From Clostridia bacterium (lineage in GTDB: Bacteria > Bacillota > Clostridia > Oscillospirales > Acutalibacteraceae), in contig JAKSQP010000011.1 of the NCBI GenBank assembly GCA_024404025.1, positions 23,578 through 87,577 on the forward strand: DNA of 64,000 nucleotides. The letters run 5' to 3'. Under the pieces are notes generated by a model that did no database searches, was not told where the DNA came from, and saw nothing but the letters and a program-made list of their open reading frames with translations. Position numbers and translations under genes: made by a program. Each line of letters starts with the position of its first letter. The stretch's first letter is position 1. This document shows positions 28,055 through 38,105 of this stretch, in pieces.

Positions 28055-28082
28055 AGACGGCTGTTTTGCAGCCGTCTTTTTT
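28055..28082 (+). terminator. Riboswitch-controlled terminator before dapA
   Basis: The perfect 9-bp stem AGACGGCTG/CAGCCGTCT is followed by TTTTT, between the lysine aptamer and dapA. Confidence 0.92.
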
Positions 28083-28098
28083 ATCGGAGGAATTTAAA

Positions 28099-28983
28099 AT
28101 GAAGAAAACAGTATTTACCGGAGCTGCATCAGCCATTATCACTCCCCTCACCGAAAACGGAATTGATTTTGAAAATTTCGGAAGGCTCATTGACTGGCAG
28201 ATCGAAAACGGCATTGATGCCGTTGTTGTTGCGGGCACAACCGGCGAAGGCTCAACCCTCACAGACGAGGAACACAGAGCGGCAATAAAATTTGCGGTTG
28301 AAAGAATCAACGGCAGAGTTCCCGTTATCGCCGGCACCGGCTCCAATGACACCGCTTATGCCATCGAATTGAGCAGATATGCAGAAGAAGCAGGCGCAGA
28401 TGCTCTTCTCCTTGTTACTCCTTATTATAACAAAGCTACGCAGAACGGCCTTATCGCTTCATTCACCGCCATTGCCGATGCAGTCAGCATTCCCTGCATT
28501 CTCTATAATGTACCGAGCCGCACCGGCTGCAACCTTGCTCCCGAAACAATTGCAAAGCTTGCGGAGCATGAAAATATCGTCGGCATCAAAGAAGCAAGCG
28601 GAAACCTTTCGCAGGTTGCTCAGATAGCCGCTCTCTGCGGAGATAATCTCGACATTTATTCAGGCAACGATGATCAGAATGTTCCCATTATGTCGCTCGG
28701 CGGCAAGGGCTGCATTTCCGTTCTCGCAAACATTATGCCTAAAGAAACCCACGAAATGTGCGAAAGCTTTTTCACCGGCAATATTGCCCGCTCAAGAGAG
28801 CTTCAGCTTACGCTTCTTCCGCTCATCAATGCTCTTTTCTGCGAAGTCAACCCCATTCCCGCAAAGGCAGCCTGCGCAGCAATGGGCTTCGGCAGGAACA
28901 TTCTTCGCCTTCCCCTCACCCCAATGGAGCCGGCACACGAAGCAAAGCTTCTCGCTCTGATGAAAGAAAATAATCTCATTTAA
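28099..28983 (+). CDS. dapA: 4-hydroxy-tetrahydrodipicolinate synthase
   Basis: 294 residues. The aldolase-type barrel has VVAGTTGEGSTLTDEE (substrate loop), LYNVPSRTGCNL with the catalytic Tyr, and the Schiff-base Lys in VGIKEASGN. It condenses pyruvate with aspartate semialdehyde, the first committed step to diaminopimelate and lysine. The start at 28099 has GGAGG eight bases upstream; the longer frame would begin inside the terminator. It is regulated by the lysine riboswitch upstream and is followed 10 bases later by lysA. Confidence 0.98.
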   Translation: MKKTVFTGAASAIITPLTENGIDFENFGRLIDWQIENGIDAVVVAGTTGEGSTLTDEEHRAAIKFAVERINGRVPVIAGTGSNDTAYAIELSRYAEEAGADALLLVTPYYNKATQNGLIASFTAIADAVSIPCILYNVPSRTGCNLAPETIAKLAEHENIVGIKEASGNLSQVAQIAALCGDNLDIYSGNDDQNVPIMSLGGKGCISVLANIMPKETHEMCESFFTGNIARSRELQLTLLPLINALFCEVNPIPAKAACAAMGFGRNILRLPLTPMEPAHEAKLLALMKENNLI

Positions 28984-28993
28984 CGGTGCAATT

Positions 28994-30307
28994 ATGAAGG
29001 ACGAAATCAGAATCTGCAAAAACATATCTGAAAACGAAAACGGCGAGCTGATGTTTGCAGGGGTCAACACCCTTGAGCTTGCCGAAAAATACGGCACTCC
29101 CCTTTACGTTATGGATGAAAACAGAATCAGAGAAATGTGTTCATCGTTCCGTGATGCAATTGCAAGGGAATTCGGCGAAAAAGGCAGAATTCTCTATGCT
29201 TCAAAAGCCTGCTCATTCAAGAGAATATATGAAATAATCGCCTCGGAAAAGCTTCACATTGACGTTGTTTCAACCGGCGAGATCCACACCGCCGTGCGGG
29301 CGGGCTTCCCGATGCAGAATGCCTATTTTCATTCAAACAACAAAACGGATAACGATATAAAATTCGCAATTGATAACAAGGTCGGTCATTTCGTTGTTGA
29401 TAATGTCGAAGAGCTTGAATCGCTGAACAGAATCGCCGGAGAATTCGGAATGAAGCAAAAAATCATTCTGCGTGTTACTCCGGGGATCGACCCCCACACC
29501 TTTGAAGCGGTTGCAACCGGAAAGGTTGATTCAAAATTCGGTTCGGCAATCGAAACCGGCCAGGCGGAAGAGATCACGGCTCACGCCCTTAAAATGGAAA
29601 ACCTCATTTTCGAAGGCTTCCATTGCCATGTAGGCTCCGAGCTTTTTGAAGCCGGCGTTTTCATTGACACAGCGAAAATTATGCTTGAATTCGTTGCCGA
29701 TATGTATCATAAGCTCGGATGCTTCCCGGAGCTTCTTGACCTGGGCGGCGGCTTCGGAGTAAGATATATCGCTTCGCAGCCGACACTTGATGTTGATAAA
29801 ACGATAGGTGAAATCGGCGGCTTCATAAAGAATTACTGTGTTCAGCTCGGCATTGAAATGCCGTCAATAGGCTTTGAGCCGGGCAGAGCGATCGTTGCCG
29901 ATTCGGGGCTTACCCTTTATACGGTCGGCACGCTCAAAACAATCCCCGGCTACAAAACCTATGTTTCGGTTGACGGCGGCATGACGGACAACATCCGGTA
30001 TGCTTTATACGGCGCAGAATATACACTTGCCGTTGCCGGAAAGCTCAACGAAGATCCGGATATGGTCTGCTCTGTGGTCGGCAAATGCTGCGAAAGCGGA
30101 GATATTATTCAGGAAAACATCAAACTTCCGTCAAGCACTTCAAGAGGCGACATTCTTGCCTGCTTCACAACCGGCGCATATCATTATTCAATGGCTTCAA
30201 ACTATAACCGCATTCCGAGGCCGGCGATAGTTATGATTGCCGATAAAAAAGATTATCCCGCCGTCAGAAGAGAAACGCTTGATGACCTCACAAACCTTGA
30301 TATATAA
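28994..30307 (+). CDS. lysA: Diaminopimelate decarboxylase
   Basis: 437 residues, a PLP-dependent fold-III decarboxylase. The PLP Lys is in LYASKACSF. Also present are FHCHVGSELFE, the glycine loop LDLGGGFGVRY, the phosphate-binding FEPGRAIVADSG and the late CCESGD that contributes the catalytic Cys from the partner subunit. It converts meso-diaminopimelate to lysine, the last step of the pathway. It is the second gene of the dapA-lysA operon; the ribosome binding site is weak, which fits coupling to dapA. Confidence 0.98.
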   Translation: MKDEIRICKNISENENGELMFAGVNTLELAEKYGTPLYVMDENRIREMCSSFRDAIAREFGEKGRILYASKACSFKRIYEIIASEKLHIDVVSTGEIHTAVRAGFPMQNAYFHSNNKTDNDIKFAIDNKVGHFVVDNVEELESLNRIAGEFGMKQKIILRVTPGIDPHTFEAVATGKVDSKFGSAIETGQAEEITAHALKMENLIFEGFHCHVGSELFEAGVFIDTAKIMLEFVADMYHKLGCFPELLDLGGGFGVRYIASQPTLDVDKTIGEIGGFIKNYCVQLGIEMPSIGFEPGRAIVADSGLTLYTVGTLKTIPGYKTYVSVDGGMTDNIRYALYGAEYTLAVAGKLNEDPDMVCSVVGKCCESGDIIQENIKLPSSTSRGDILACFTTGAYHYSMASNYNRIPRPAIVMIADKKDYPAVRRETLDDLTNLDI

Positions 30308-30310
30308 AGA

Positions 30311-30344
30311 TCACCGGAGAACCGATCGGTTCTCCGGTGATTTT
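30311..30344. terminator. Bidirectional terminator after lysA
   Basis: The 13-bp stem TCACCGGAGAACC/GGTTCTCCGGTGA with a four-base loop is followed by TTTTAATTT. It lies between lysA and the convergent membrane protein gene, whose stop codon it touches. Confidence 0.9.
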
Positions 30345-30885
30345 AATTTCTGCCGAAATTATATTTATTCAGCTTTTTCAGAATGCTCACGAGCGGCGCA
30401 ATGAGAATTCCGCAAACAAGATTTCCGGCTCCGTGAAGCGCATCAAACGGCAGACCTGCTATTATCCATGAAATCATACCCTTGAAATTCAGATGAAAAA
30501 GCAGCGCCTGCGCAGGAGCATAAATTGTGCCGTATAAGAAACCGTGAAGAGAGCAAACGATCATGCCTGCGATTACAAGCTTCTTCCCGCTCCATTCTTT
30601 CGGAATCAGCATTGACATTGCCCAAAGGACCGTCCACACATAAAGATACGGTATCCACCAAAGACCGAATCCGTTGAAAAGCCCCGTGAGGAAAACAAAT
30701 ATATAGAGCGGATACAGCGCCTTTTTTCTGTAAACTATCGTTTCGGAAACGATGAAAACGCCGATAAGATGAACATTCGGCAGAACATCCATCAACACCT
30801 TTGAGGCATACATCAGCGCTCCGAGCATACTGAAAACCGATATTTCAAAAACGGTCAATCCGATTTTTCTGCTTTTTTCATTCAT
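30343..30885 (-). CDS. Multi-pass membrane protein, ECF S component-like
   Basis: 180 residues, with about five or six hydrophobic helices covering most of the chain (for example ISVFSMLGALMYASKVLMD and LYIFVFLTGLFNGFGLWW). Length, helix number and the GALMYASKVLMDVLPNVHL opening resemble substrate-capture S components of ECF vitamin transporters, but the substrate is not evident. The ATG at 30885 has AGGAAA upstream and overlaps the end of the decayed VOC gene. The longer frame to 30981 belongs to that pseudogene region. Confidence 0.65.
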   Translation of the reverse strand: MNEKSRKIGLTVFEISVFSMLGALMYASKVLMDVLPNVHLIGVFIVSETIVYRKKALYPLYIFVFLTGLFNGFGLWWIPYLYVWTVLWAMSMLIPKEWSGKKLVIAGMIVCSLHGFLYGTIYAPAQALLFHLNFKGMISWIIAGLPFDALHGAGNLVCGILIAPLVSILKKLNKYNFGRN

Positions 30886-31140
30886 TGATTTCCTGCCTGT
30901 AATTTTCATACCATTTTCCGACAATTTCTGCCGGATGCTGAACTTCCTTTGCGGTTTCTTCAACCGCCAGACCCTTGTCAAAAAAGGTGCGGGAAACGCT
31001 TTCCATGCTTTCGCCGACCTCTATCATGTGACCGTCGGAATCAAAAATGCGAATGACTCTCTGATGCCAGGGATAAGTTTTAACGCCGTGAAGAATCCAG
31101 GCCTCTCACGAACAACGAGCAGGGTTGTTGAAAATTCCAT
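30878..31140 (-). pseudogene. Decayed VOC/glyoxalase-family gene
   Basis: On the minus strand the ATG at 31140 starts a typical VOC N-terminus (MEFSTTLLVVRE). After about 12 codons the sequence jumps into the C-terminal part of such a protein in a different frame: HQRVIRIFDSDGHMIEVGES and so on to TGA 30878-30880. The middle of the usual fold, about 80 residues, is missing. An internal deletion with frameshift explains this. The gene end overlaps the start of the downstream membrane protein, a relic of coupling. Confidence 0.75.
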
Positions 31141-31157
31141 TTTTTCTTCCTCATATT

Positions 31158-31484
31158 TTACGCTATGTTGATTTCCCAGGCATCATATCCGGAAAGATTC
31201 TTCCAGCATTTGAATGTTTTTGCGTTCTTGTCGATATAAGCAAAATAGAAACAGCATGGCTCGGTATTTTCGGCATTGTCAAGCGTCATGCTCTGGAAGA
31301 GGAATTCCGTTATTCCGTCCTTTGTTTCATAGCCCTCTGTGTGATGATGGCCGTGAAGCGTCATAAGGAAATCGCCCTTGCAGCCGGAAAAATCATAGGG
31401 ATGCGAAATCATTACCAGGTCGCTTTCATCCTCTTTGGAAAGTTCTTTGATGATGAAATCCGCCTGAACGGTTTTATTATCAAT
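31158..31484 (-). pseudogene. C-terminal fragment of a metallophosphoesterase
   Basis: The open frame starts after an in-frame TAA at 31485-31487 and ends at 31158. It carries the last motif of calcineurin-like phosphoesterases (MTLHGHHHTEGY), preceded by LVMISHPYDF. The upstream metal motifs (DxH, GDxxD, GNHD) are absent: the sequence switches at about 31487 to an unrelated plus-strand fragment. It is read as a truncated remnant. Confidence 0.65.
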
Positions 31485-31487
31485 TTA

Positions 31488-31697
31488 ATGTCCGGCACGA
31501 ACGGCAGCGTCATCAAGGTTGGTTCCAGTGCAACACTGAATCTTTATGATTGCCACAACAACGGCATGATCACCGGCGGCACGAGTACGCTTGATGTTGA
31601 TACGACATCTACATATGGCGGCGGTGTGTATGTTGATTATGACGGTTATAATGACATCGACGGTGAATGGTTTTCCCCTATATACCGCCTTCGATAA
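31488..31697 (+). pseudogene. Fragment of a repetitive surface protein
   Basis: About 69 codons are in frame. They contain NGSVIKVGSSATLNLYDC, MITGG and YGGGVYVDYDG, the repeating pattern of large beta-helix cell-surface proteins of Clostridia. Neither a signal peptide nor an anchor is present. The left side abuts the phosphoesterase remnant abruptly, so this is an isolated internal piece of a large gene. Confidence 0.55.
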
Positions 31698-31809
31698 AAG
31701 CATATGTATTTCCGGAGATATTCCGCAAGTAGCCCTTTGAAATCAAATCATTCACGGCGGTATGAAAAGAATCGGGCCACTTTTTACGGTGGTCGGGAGC
31801 ATTTTCTGT
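31678..31809 (-). pseudogene. C-terminal gene fragment, winged-helix-like
   Basis: About 43 codons lie on the minus strand between an in-frame TAA at 31810-31812 (inside repeat C) and TAG 31678-31680. The sequence FHTAVNDLISKGYLRNISG followed by NTYAF has the look of the last helix and wing of a winged-helix domain. It has no suitable start and follows ppdK-end repeat C directly, so it may be the remnant of a third cargo gene. Confidence 0.4.
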
Positions 31810-31881
31810 TTATGCGATTTTACTCAATTCCTTACGCAAAAGAACGATTAGTTCTTTTCGGCAATGGCCGCCTGTGCTGCT
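31809..31881 (-). repeat. ppdK 3'-end repeat, copy C
   Basis: 73 bp matching the true end of ppdK (33450-33522) with three mismatches. On the minus strand it encodes AAQAAIAEKN followed by the stop codon, and includes the AAAAGAAC-5 nt-GTTCTTTT palindrome (31838-31858). The copy lacks the terminator that follows in copies A and B. It lies 31 bases after the stop of the GIY-YIG gene. Confidence 0.92.
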
Positions 31882-31912
31882 ACGGTCAAAATTAGCAAAA
31901 CGACATTTGAAA

Positions 31913-32746
31913 TTATTTTCTGAACAGTTCATCAAGAGTTTTACCATCTTTATTTTTCCACTCTGTCCAGCCATTAGCACTGGAGCCGAGAACAAATGCA
32001 GCAGCATAACTTGGTGAAGAAAAAGACAGAGATTTTTTCAATTTATATTCGTTGTTTTCTAATACAATATCGCCGTTGGAGATAGCGGTGTTCCTTTGGA
32101 TTAATATTTTTTCAGGTAGACTGGATTTAGTATCATGGCTAATTGACGAGCCTTCAAGTATCTCAAATTTATCACCATCATATACGCCAAACGCTTCTAT
32201 TCCGTTTCGTGTAGTATGTAAAATGTCAGCTTGATTAAGCGATGCTCTGGCGTCGTCCATCTTGTAGCCTTGCGTGCCCATAACAAACTGAATTTCATCA
32301 TAGATTTCTTCAACGGATGCCATATCGTATTCATCGATTTCATATTTAGGGACAACGGTATTTTCCACCTTGTAACGCTTTGATTCCTGTGCCTTGAGAA
32401 TAGCAAATTTCTCAAGACCACTTATCATATCAAGAGTAAAGGTTTTGCTGTCGGCAAGAAACATGATTGCTTTATTCCAAAAATTTTTGGAACGGTTGTG
32501 ATCATCAAGCCTTGAAACGCCGTTTCGTGTTTGTCCAATATAAAGCTGTGCAATGGTGCTATCATCACTTTCCTTTATGAGATAATAAATACCTGGCCGA
32601 TTGATACCAGAAATGTTCTTGGCCTCTGAAAGCAAAGGACGAGGGATGACATAAACCGTCATTGTTGAGAGATTGCGCCTGATAGAACGGATACCATCAG
32701 GCTGCCCATTATGATATATTGTTTCAATTTTTTTACTTACTGCCAT
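31913..32746 (-). CDS. GIY-YIG nuclease-like protein with DUF4357 domain
   Basis: 277 residues. The GIY-YIG domain (about residues 48-140) has PGIYYLIKE, then QLYIGQTRNGVSRLDDHNRS. The C-terminal DUF4357 region has SPSYAAAFVLGSSANGWTEWKNKDG. GIY-YIG domains cleave DNA through the Tyr, Arg and a downstream Glu; this pairing is common in small accessory genes often linked to restriction or phage defence, but the role here is inference. It has its own promoter and lies alone between ppdK-end repeats B and C, in the ppdK direction. Its codon use is less biased toward C/G-ending codons than its neighbours, which suggests transfer. Confidence 0.88.
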   Translation of the reverse strand: MAVSKKIETIYHNGQPDGIRSIRRNLSTMTVYVIPRPLLSEAKNISGINRPGIYYLIKESDDSTIAQLYIGQTRNGVSRLDDHNRSKNFWNKAIMFLADSKTFTLDMISGLEKFAILKAQESKRYKVENTVVPKYEIDEYDMASVEEIYDEIQFVMGTQGYKMDDARASLNQADILHTTRNGIEAFGVYDGDKFEILEGSSISHDTKSSLPEKILIQRNTAISNGDIVLENNEYKLKKSLSFSSPSYAAAFVLGSSANGWTEWKNKDGKTLDELFRK

Positions 32747-32776
32747 TTTGCACCTCGCCGCTTAATTATTGTAATC

Positions 32777-32805
32777 ATTATACGTTACAGCCGAAAAAAA
32801 GGCAA
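32777..32805 (-). promoter_or_regulatory. Promoter of the GIY-YIG cargo gene
   Basis: On the minus strand, TTGCCT (32800-32805), 17 bases, TATAAT (32777-32782), with the ribosome binding site GAGGTG before the ATG at 32746. The promoter lies inside the cassette, after the terminator copy of repeat B. Confidence 0.7.
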
Positions 32806-32864
32806 GCTTTTTTGCAAAACTGGTGTAATCGTAAATCAAGGATAATTGTTTGATTTTTTATTGC

Positions 32865-32977
32865 AAAAGCTCCCCGACCTCTTTCGAAGCCGGGGAGCAA
32901 ATCATTTATGCGGTTTTACTCGATTCCTTACGTAAAAGAACGATTAGTTCTTTTCGGCAATGGCCGCCTGCGCCGCT
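32865..32977 (-). repeat. ppdK 3'-end repeat, copy B
   Basis: 113 bp differing from copy A at two positions only. On the minus strand it holds AAQAAIAEKN plus stop, the palindrome (32934-32954), 35 spacer bases and the complete ppdK terminator (32865-32898). It lies 39 bases after the stop of the small membrane protein gene. Just outside the repeat, copies B and C share an 18-bp boundary motif (13 of 18 matching) that is absent from ppdK. Confidence 0.95.
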
Positions 32978-33016
32978 ATGTCGAAAGTTAGCAAATCCTA
33001 TATAGTATTTGTGTCC

Positions 33017-33322
33017 TTATTTCCTGTTTTTTCTGCTGATTTGTTCCAGTCCGCCTGTTGTTTTGTTTATTTGCTCGTAAATCCTATTTGGACTATAATA
33101 TTCTATGATTTCTTCCTTATGTTTATAATAATACGCCGTCAGGAAGACGCCAAATGCCAGTGATGCAATTCCAAAGCAAAATGCCGCCAACAACTTCACA
33201 TTAAAATAAAAGTTCCCAGTCATTTTGCTCATATGAACGGTTTCATAAACACTAAGTATAATACAAATAAAGCCAAGAAAACAAAAAGTGAATTTGGATT
33301 TGTAAGCCAATCTGTTTAGCAT
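33017..33322 (-). CDS. Small two-helix membrane protein, unknown function
   Basis: 101 residues from the ATG at 33322, which has AAGGAG upstream. Two hydrophobic helices (FTFCFLGFICIILSVYE and LLAAFCFGIASLAFGVFL) are joined by a short loop and followed by a charged cytosolic tail (KHKEEIIEYYSPNRIYEQ, rich in Lys and Arg at the end). I recognise no family. It is AT-richer than its neighbours and is the only gene between ppdK-end repeats A and B. Confidence 0.75.
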   Translation of the reverse strand: MLNRLAYKSKFTFCFLGFICIILSVYETVHMSKMTGNFYFNVKLLAAFCFGIASLAFGVFLTAYYYKHKEEIIEYYSPNRIYEQINKTTGGLEQISRKNRK

Positions 33323-33369
33323 AACAATTACTCCTTTCAAATAATTATATGAATAATATTTCTATAAGT

Positions 33370-33398
33370 ATTATACTACATAAATATAACTGTTTCAA
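33370..33398 (-). promoter_or_regulatory. Promoter of the small membrane cargo gene
   Basis: On the minus strand, TTGAAA (33393-33398), 17 bases, TATAAT (33370-33375). It lies just after the ppdK terminator, so the cargo gene does not depend on ppdK read-through. Confidence 0.78.
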
Positions 33399-33408
33399 TA
33401 TAGATAGT

Positions 33409-33443
33409 AAAAAGCTCCCCGACCTCTTTCGAAGCCGGGGAGC
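33409..33443 (-). terminator. Terminator of ppdK
   Basis: On the minus strand, the stem GCTCCCCGGC with its near-complement (GTCGGGGAGC) is followed by TTTTT. An identical copy at 32865-32898 is part of repeat B. Confidence 0.92.
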
Positions 33444-33488
33444 AAATCATTTATGCGGTTTTACTCGATTCCTTACGCAAAAGAACGA

Positions 33489-36128
<2,640 letters not shown>

Positions 36129-36293
36129 GATTTTACCTCCAAAGTAAAATTTTAATTGATTTTAGCCATCTGCTATTATAACAGATAGATTCTTAAAATT
36201 CTATATTTTTTTTTTAAAAACTATGAAAATTTTACCGATAATTTTTAGTTACTATATACATAAAATCGAAAATTATTCATAATATCAATCAAA

Positions 36294-36322
36294 ATCGGCA
36301 CAGCCGCAAAAGCCGTGCCGAT
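36294..36322 (-). terminator. Terminator of the secreted phosphoesterase gene
   Basis: The stem ATCGGCAC/GTGCCGAT, extended by AGCC/GGCT-type pairs, is followed on the minus strand by TTTTGATT. It lies five bases past the stop at 36328 and separates that gene from ppdK. Confidence 0.85.
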
Positions 36323-36327
36323 CATTA

Positions 36328-38034
36328 TCAGGCGATTCTTAAAAGTTTCAAGATATAATGAATGAAAAAGCTGAAATAAAGCGAGATCCTTTCAAAAATA
36401 TTCGTCAACTTCTCAACAACATTGTCAAGCTTCGCATTTTCCGAACCGTAGCCCGAAAAAGCGCCGCTGTTATCGTTTACGCCGTCATCGTCATTTGCAA
36501 AAACATGAAGAATCGGGGCTGCAACGGCAAGCAGGAAATATTCGCCTGCGGTAACGGGTCCGAATACCTTTGCGCCGAGAGAAGTAAGCTCTGTTGAAAT
36601 TCCGTCTGTTCCGAGATTTTCAAGAAGCTTGTTGGCTGCGCCGAGGAAAACTTTATCATTGACTCCGGAAAGGTCGCTCAAAAGAATAAGATCGACCATA
36701 CGGAGAAGAATCGTTACCTCCGTGCCGTAAATATCAAAATGCTCTTCGCCCTCATAGTGAGCGGCAACAAGGTCTGTTGCAAGGTCCCAGCCGTTTTTAT
36801 ATTCGCTGTCGGGAATATCAATGTTGAATTTCTTCGCATATTCCTGAACTCCGCCTTCGCCGTAAAGAGGCATTTCAAGAAGGTCGGTAAGTCCGGTCAC
36901 TGCGGTATAAACGAGGTCATAGAAAGCTTCGCCCTCTGCAATACCGATTTTTTCCATTGAAAGAGAAAGCGCAAGTCTGTATTCAACGCCTTTTTTGAGA
37001 AAGCCCTTACCGTAAGCGTTGAGGCCCTCATTCATAAGGTTTATCTGCGCATCCGAATATCCGCCGACAGCCTTTGTAAGAGCTTCCGTGTCAATGGAAT
37101 CAACGGTTGCGGCTTCGTATGTTATTTCATTTTCCGTGAAATTGAAAACTCTGTACTGAAGAGGGTACATTGTAAGCGAGGTGGTTGCGAAATCGTAGAT
37201 CTTGCTGCCTGCGGGGCTGATATGGACCGCAGCATCGCTGCAATGCTCATGACCCGTAAAAACAACCTTTATGCCTGCATCCGCAAATTTGTCCGCAGTT
37301 GTGAAATGATTTCTGACGATGAAATCGTGGCTGAAAATCCTCTGAAGAGGCATGTGGTCAAGCAAGTTGTGGTGCATCATGAGAATCGGGTATCTGCCGT
37401 CTGCGTATGCCTTGTCAGCCTGCTCAAGCGCCCAGTTGACTCTGTCTGCCGTAAGGCCGTCTACGGTCGATTCCGTATATTTGCAGGAATCAAGAGCGAT
37501 GAGTCTGTATTTTGCGCCGAGATCGGCAGTATATGAGCAGGTTCCGTCAACCTTTTCAATTGCCTTGTCGTAGCCGAAATCCGCATAAATGCTGACGAAA
37601 TCCTCAACGCCGGTGCAGTCAACACCGTTGCCGAAATCATGGTTTCCGTTGATAACAAAAACATCTTTGCCGCTTTCTTCTTCAAATTTGCGAAGCTTTT
37701 CCGCAACCGCATAATGCTCTTCGATTATAGTTCTGCCGTTATCAACAAGGTCGCCGGAAATGAGAACATATTCAATGCTTTCATCCTCTGCGCACTGCCT
37801 TAAAAACTCGTCAATGATGAATCCGCTTTCGTCCTCCATAGCGGCTCTTCTGTTGGCATACCAATAGATTTCATCATCGATCGGGCCTTCAAGTTCCTCA
37901 CGGGGAAGATTGAAATGAAGATCCGATGCAACTGCGATTTTAAGGCTGTCATCCTTTGCGGAAGCAGTCATTGCAACCGAAAGAGCAGTGATAAGCAGCA
38001 CAGCTGCAAGAAAAACCGAAATAATTTTTTTCAT
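36328..38034 (-). CDS. Large secreted metallophosphoesterase
   Basis: 568 residues. It has a clear signal peptide (MKKIISVFLAAVLLITAL, cleavage near ASAKD). The phosphoesterase motifs are VASDLHFNL, LISGDLVDNG, VINGNHDFGNG, LMMHHNLLDH and FTGHEHCSD. A roughly 250-residue C-terminal extension ends in a hydrophobic stretch (YFSFFIHYILKLL) that may hold it at the membrane. It presumably cleaves phosphoesters at the cell surface; the substrate is unknown. AAGGAG precedes the ATG. It is longer than the related protein at 5749-6666. Confidence 0.88.
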   Translation of the reverse strand: MKKIISVFLAAVLLITALSVAMTASAKDDSLKIAVASDLHFNLPREELEGPIDDEIYWYANRRAAMEDESGFIIDEFLRQCAEDESIEYVLISGDLVDNGRTIIEEHYAVAEKLRKFEEESGKDVFVINGNHDFGNGVDCTGVEDFVSIYADFGYDKAIEKVDGTCSYTADLGAKYRLIALDSCKYTESTVDGLTADRVNWALEQADKAYADGRYPILMMHHNLLDHMPLQRIFSHDFIVRNHFTTADKFADAGIKVVFTGHEHCSDAAVHISPAGSKIYDFATTSLTMYPLQYRVFNFTENEITYEAATVDSIDTEALTKAVGGYSDAQINLMNEGLNAYGKGFLKKGVEYRLALSLSMEKIGIAEGEAFYDLVYTAVTGLTDLLEMPLYGEGGVQEYAKKFNIDIPDSEYKNGWDLATDLVAAHYEGEEHFDIYGTEVTILLRMVDLILLSDLSGVNDKVFLGAANKLLENLGTDGISTELTSLGAKVFGPVTAGEYFLLAVAAPILHVFANDDDGVNDNSGAFSGYGSENAKLDNVVEKLTNIFERISLYFSFFIHYILKLLRIA

Positions 38035-38077
38035 AACGGCACTCCTTTTTTAACATCTGATTTTTTTGCCGATTACC

Positions 38078-38105
38078 ATTATATCATACGCTGTGAAAAA
38101 AGCAA
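38078..38105 (-). promoter_or_regulatory. Promoter of the secreted phosphoesterase gene
   Basis: On the minus strand, TTGCTT (38100-38105), 16 bases, TATAAT (38078-38083), immediately after the dacF stop. Confidence 0.6.
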
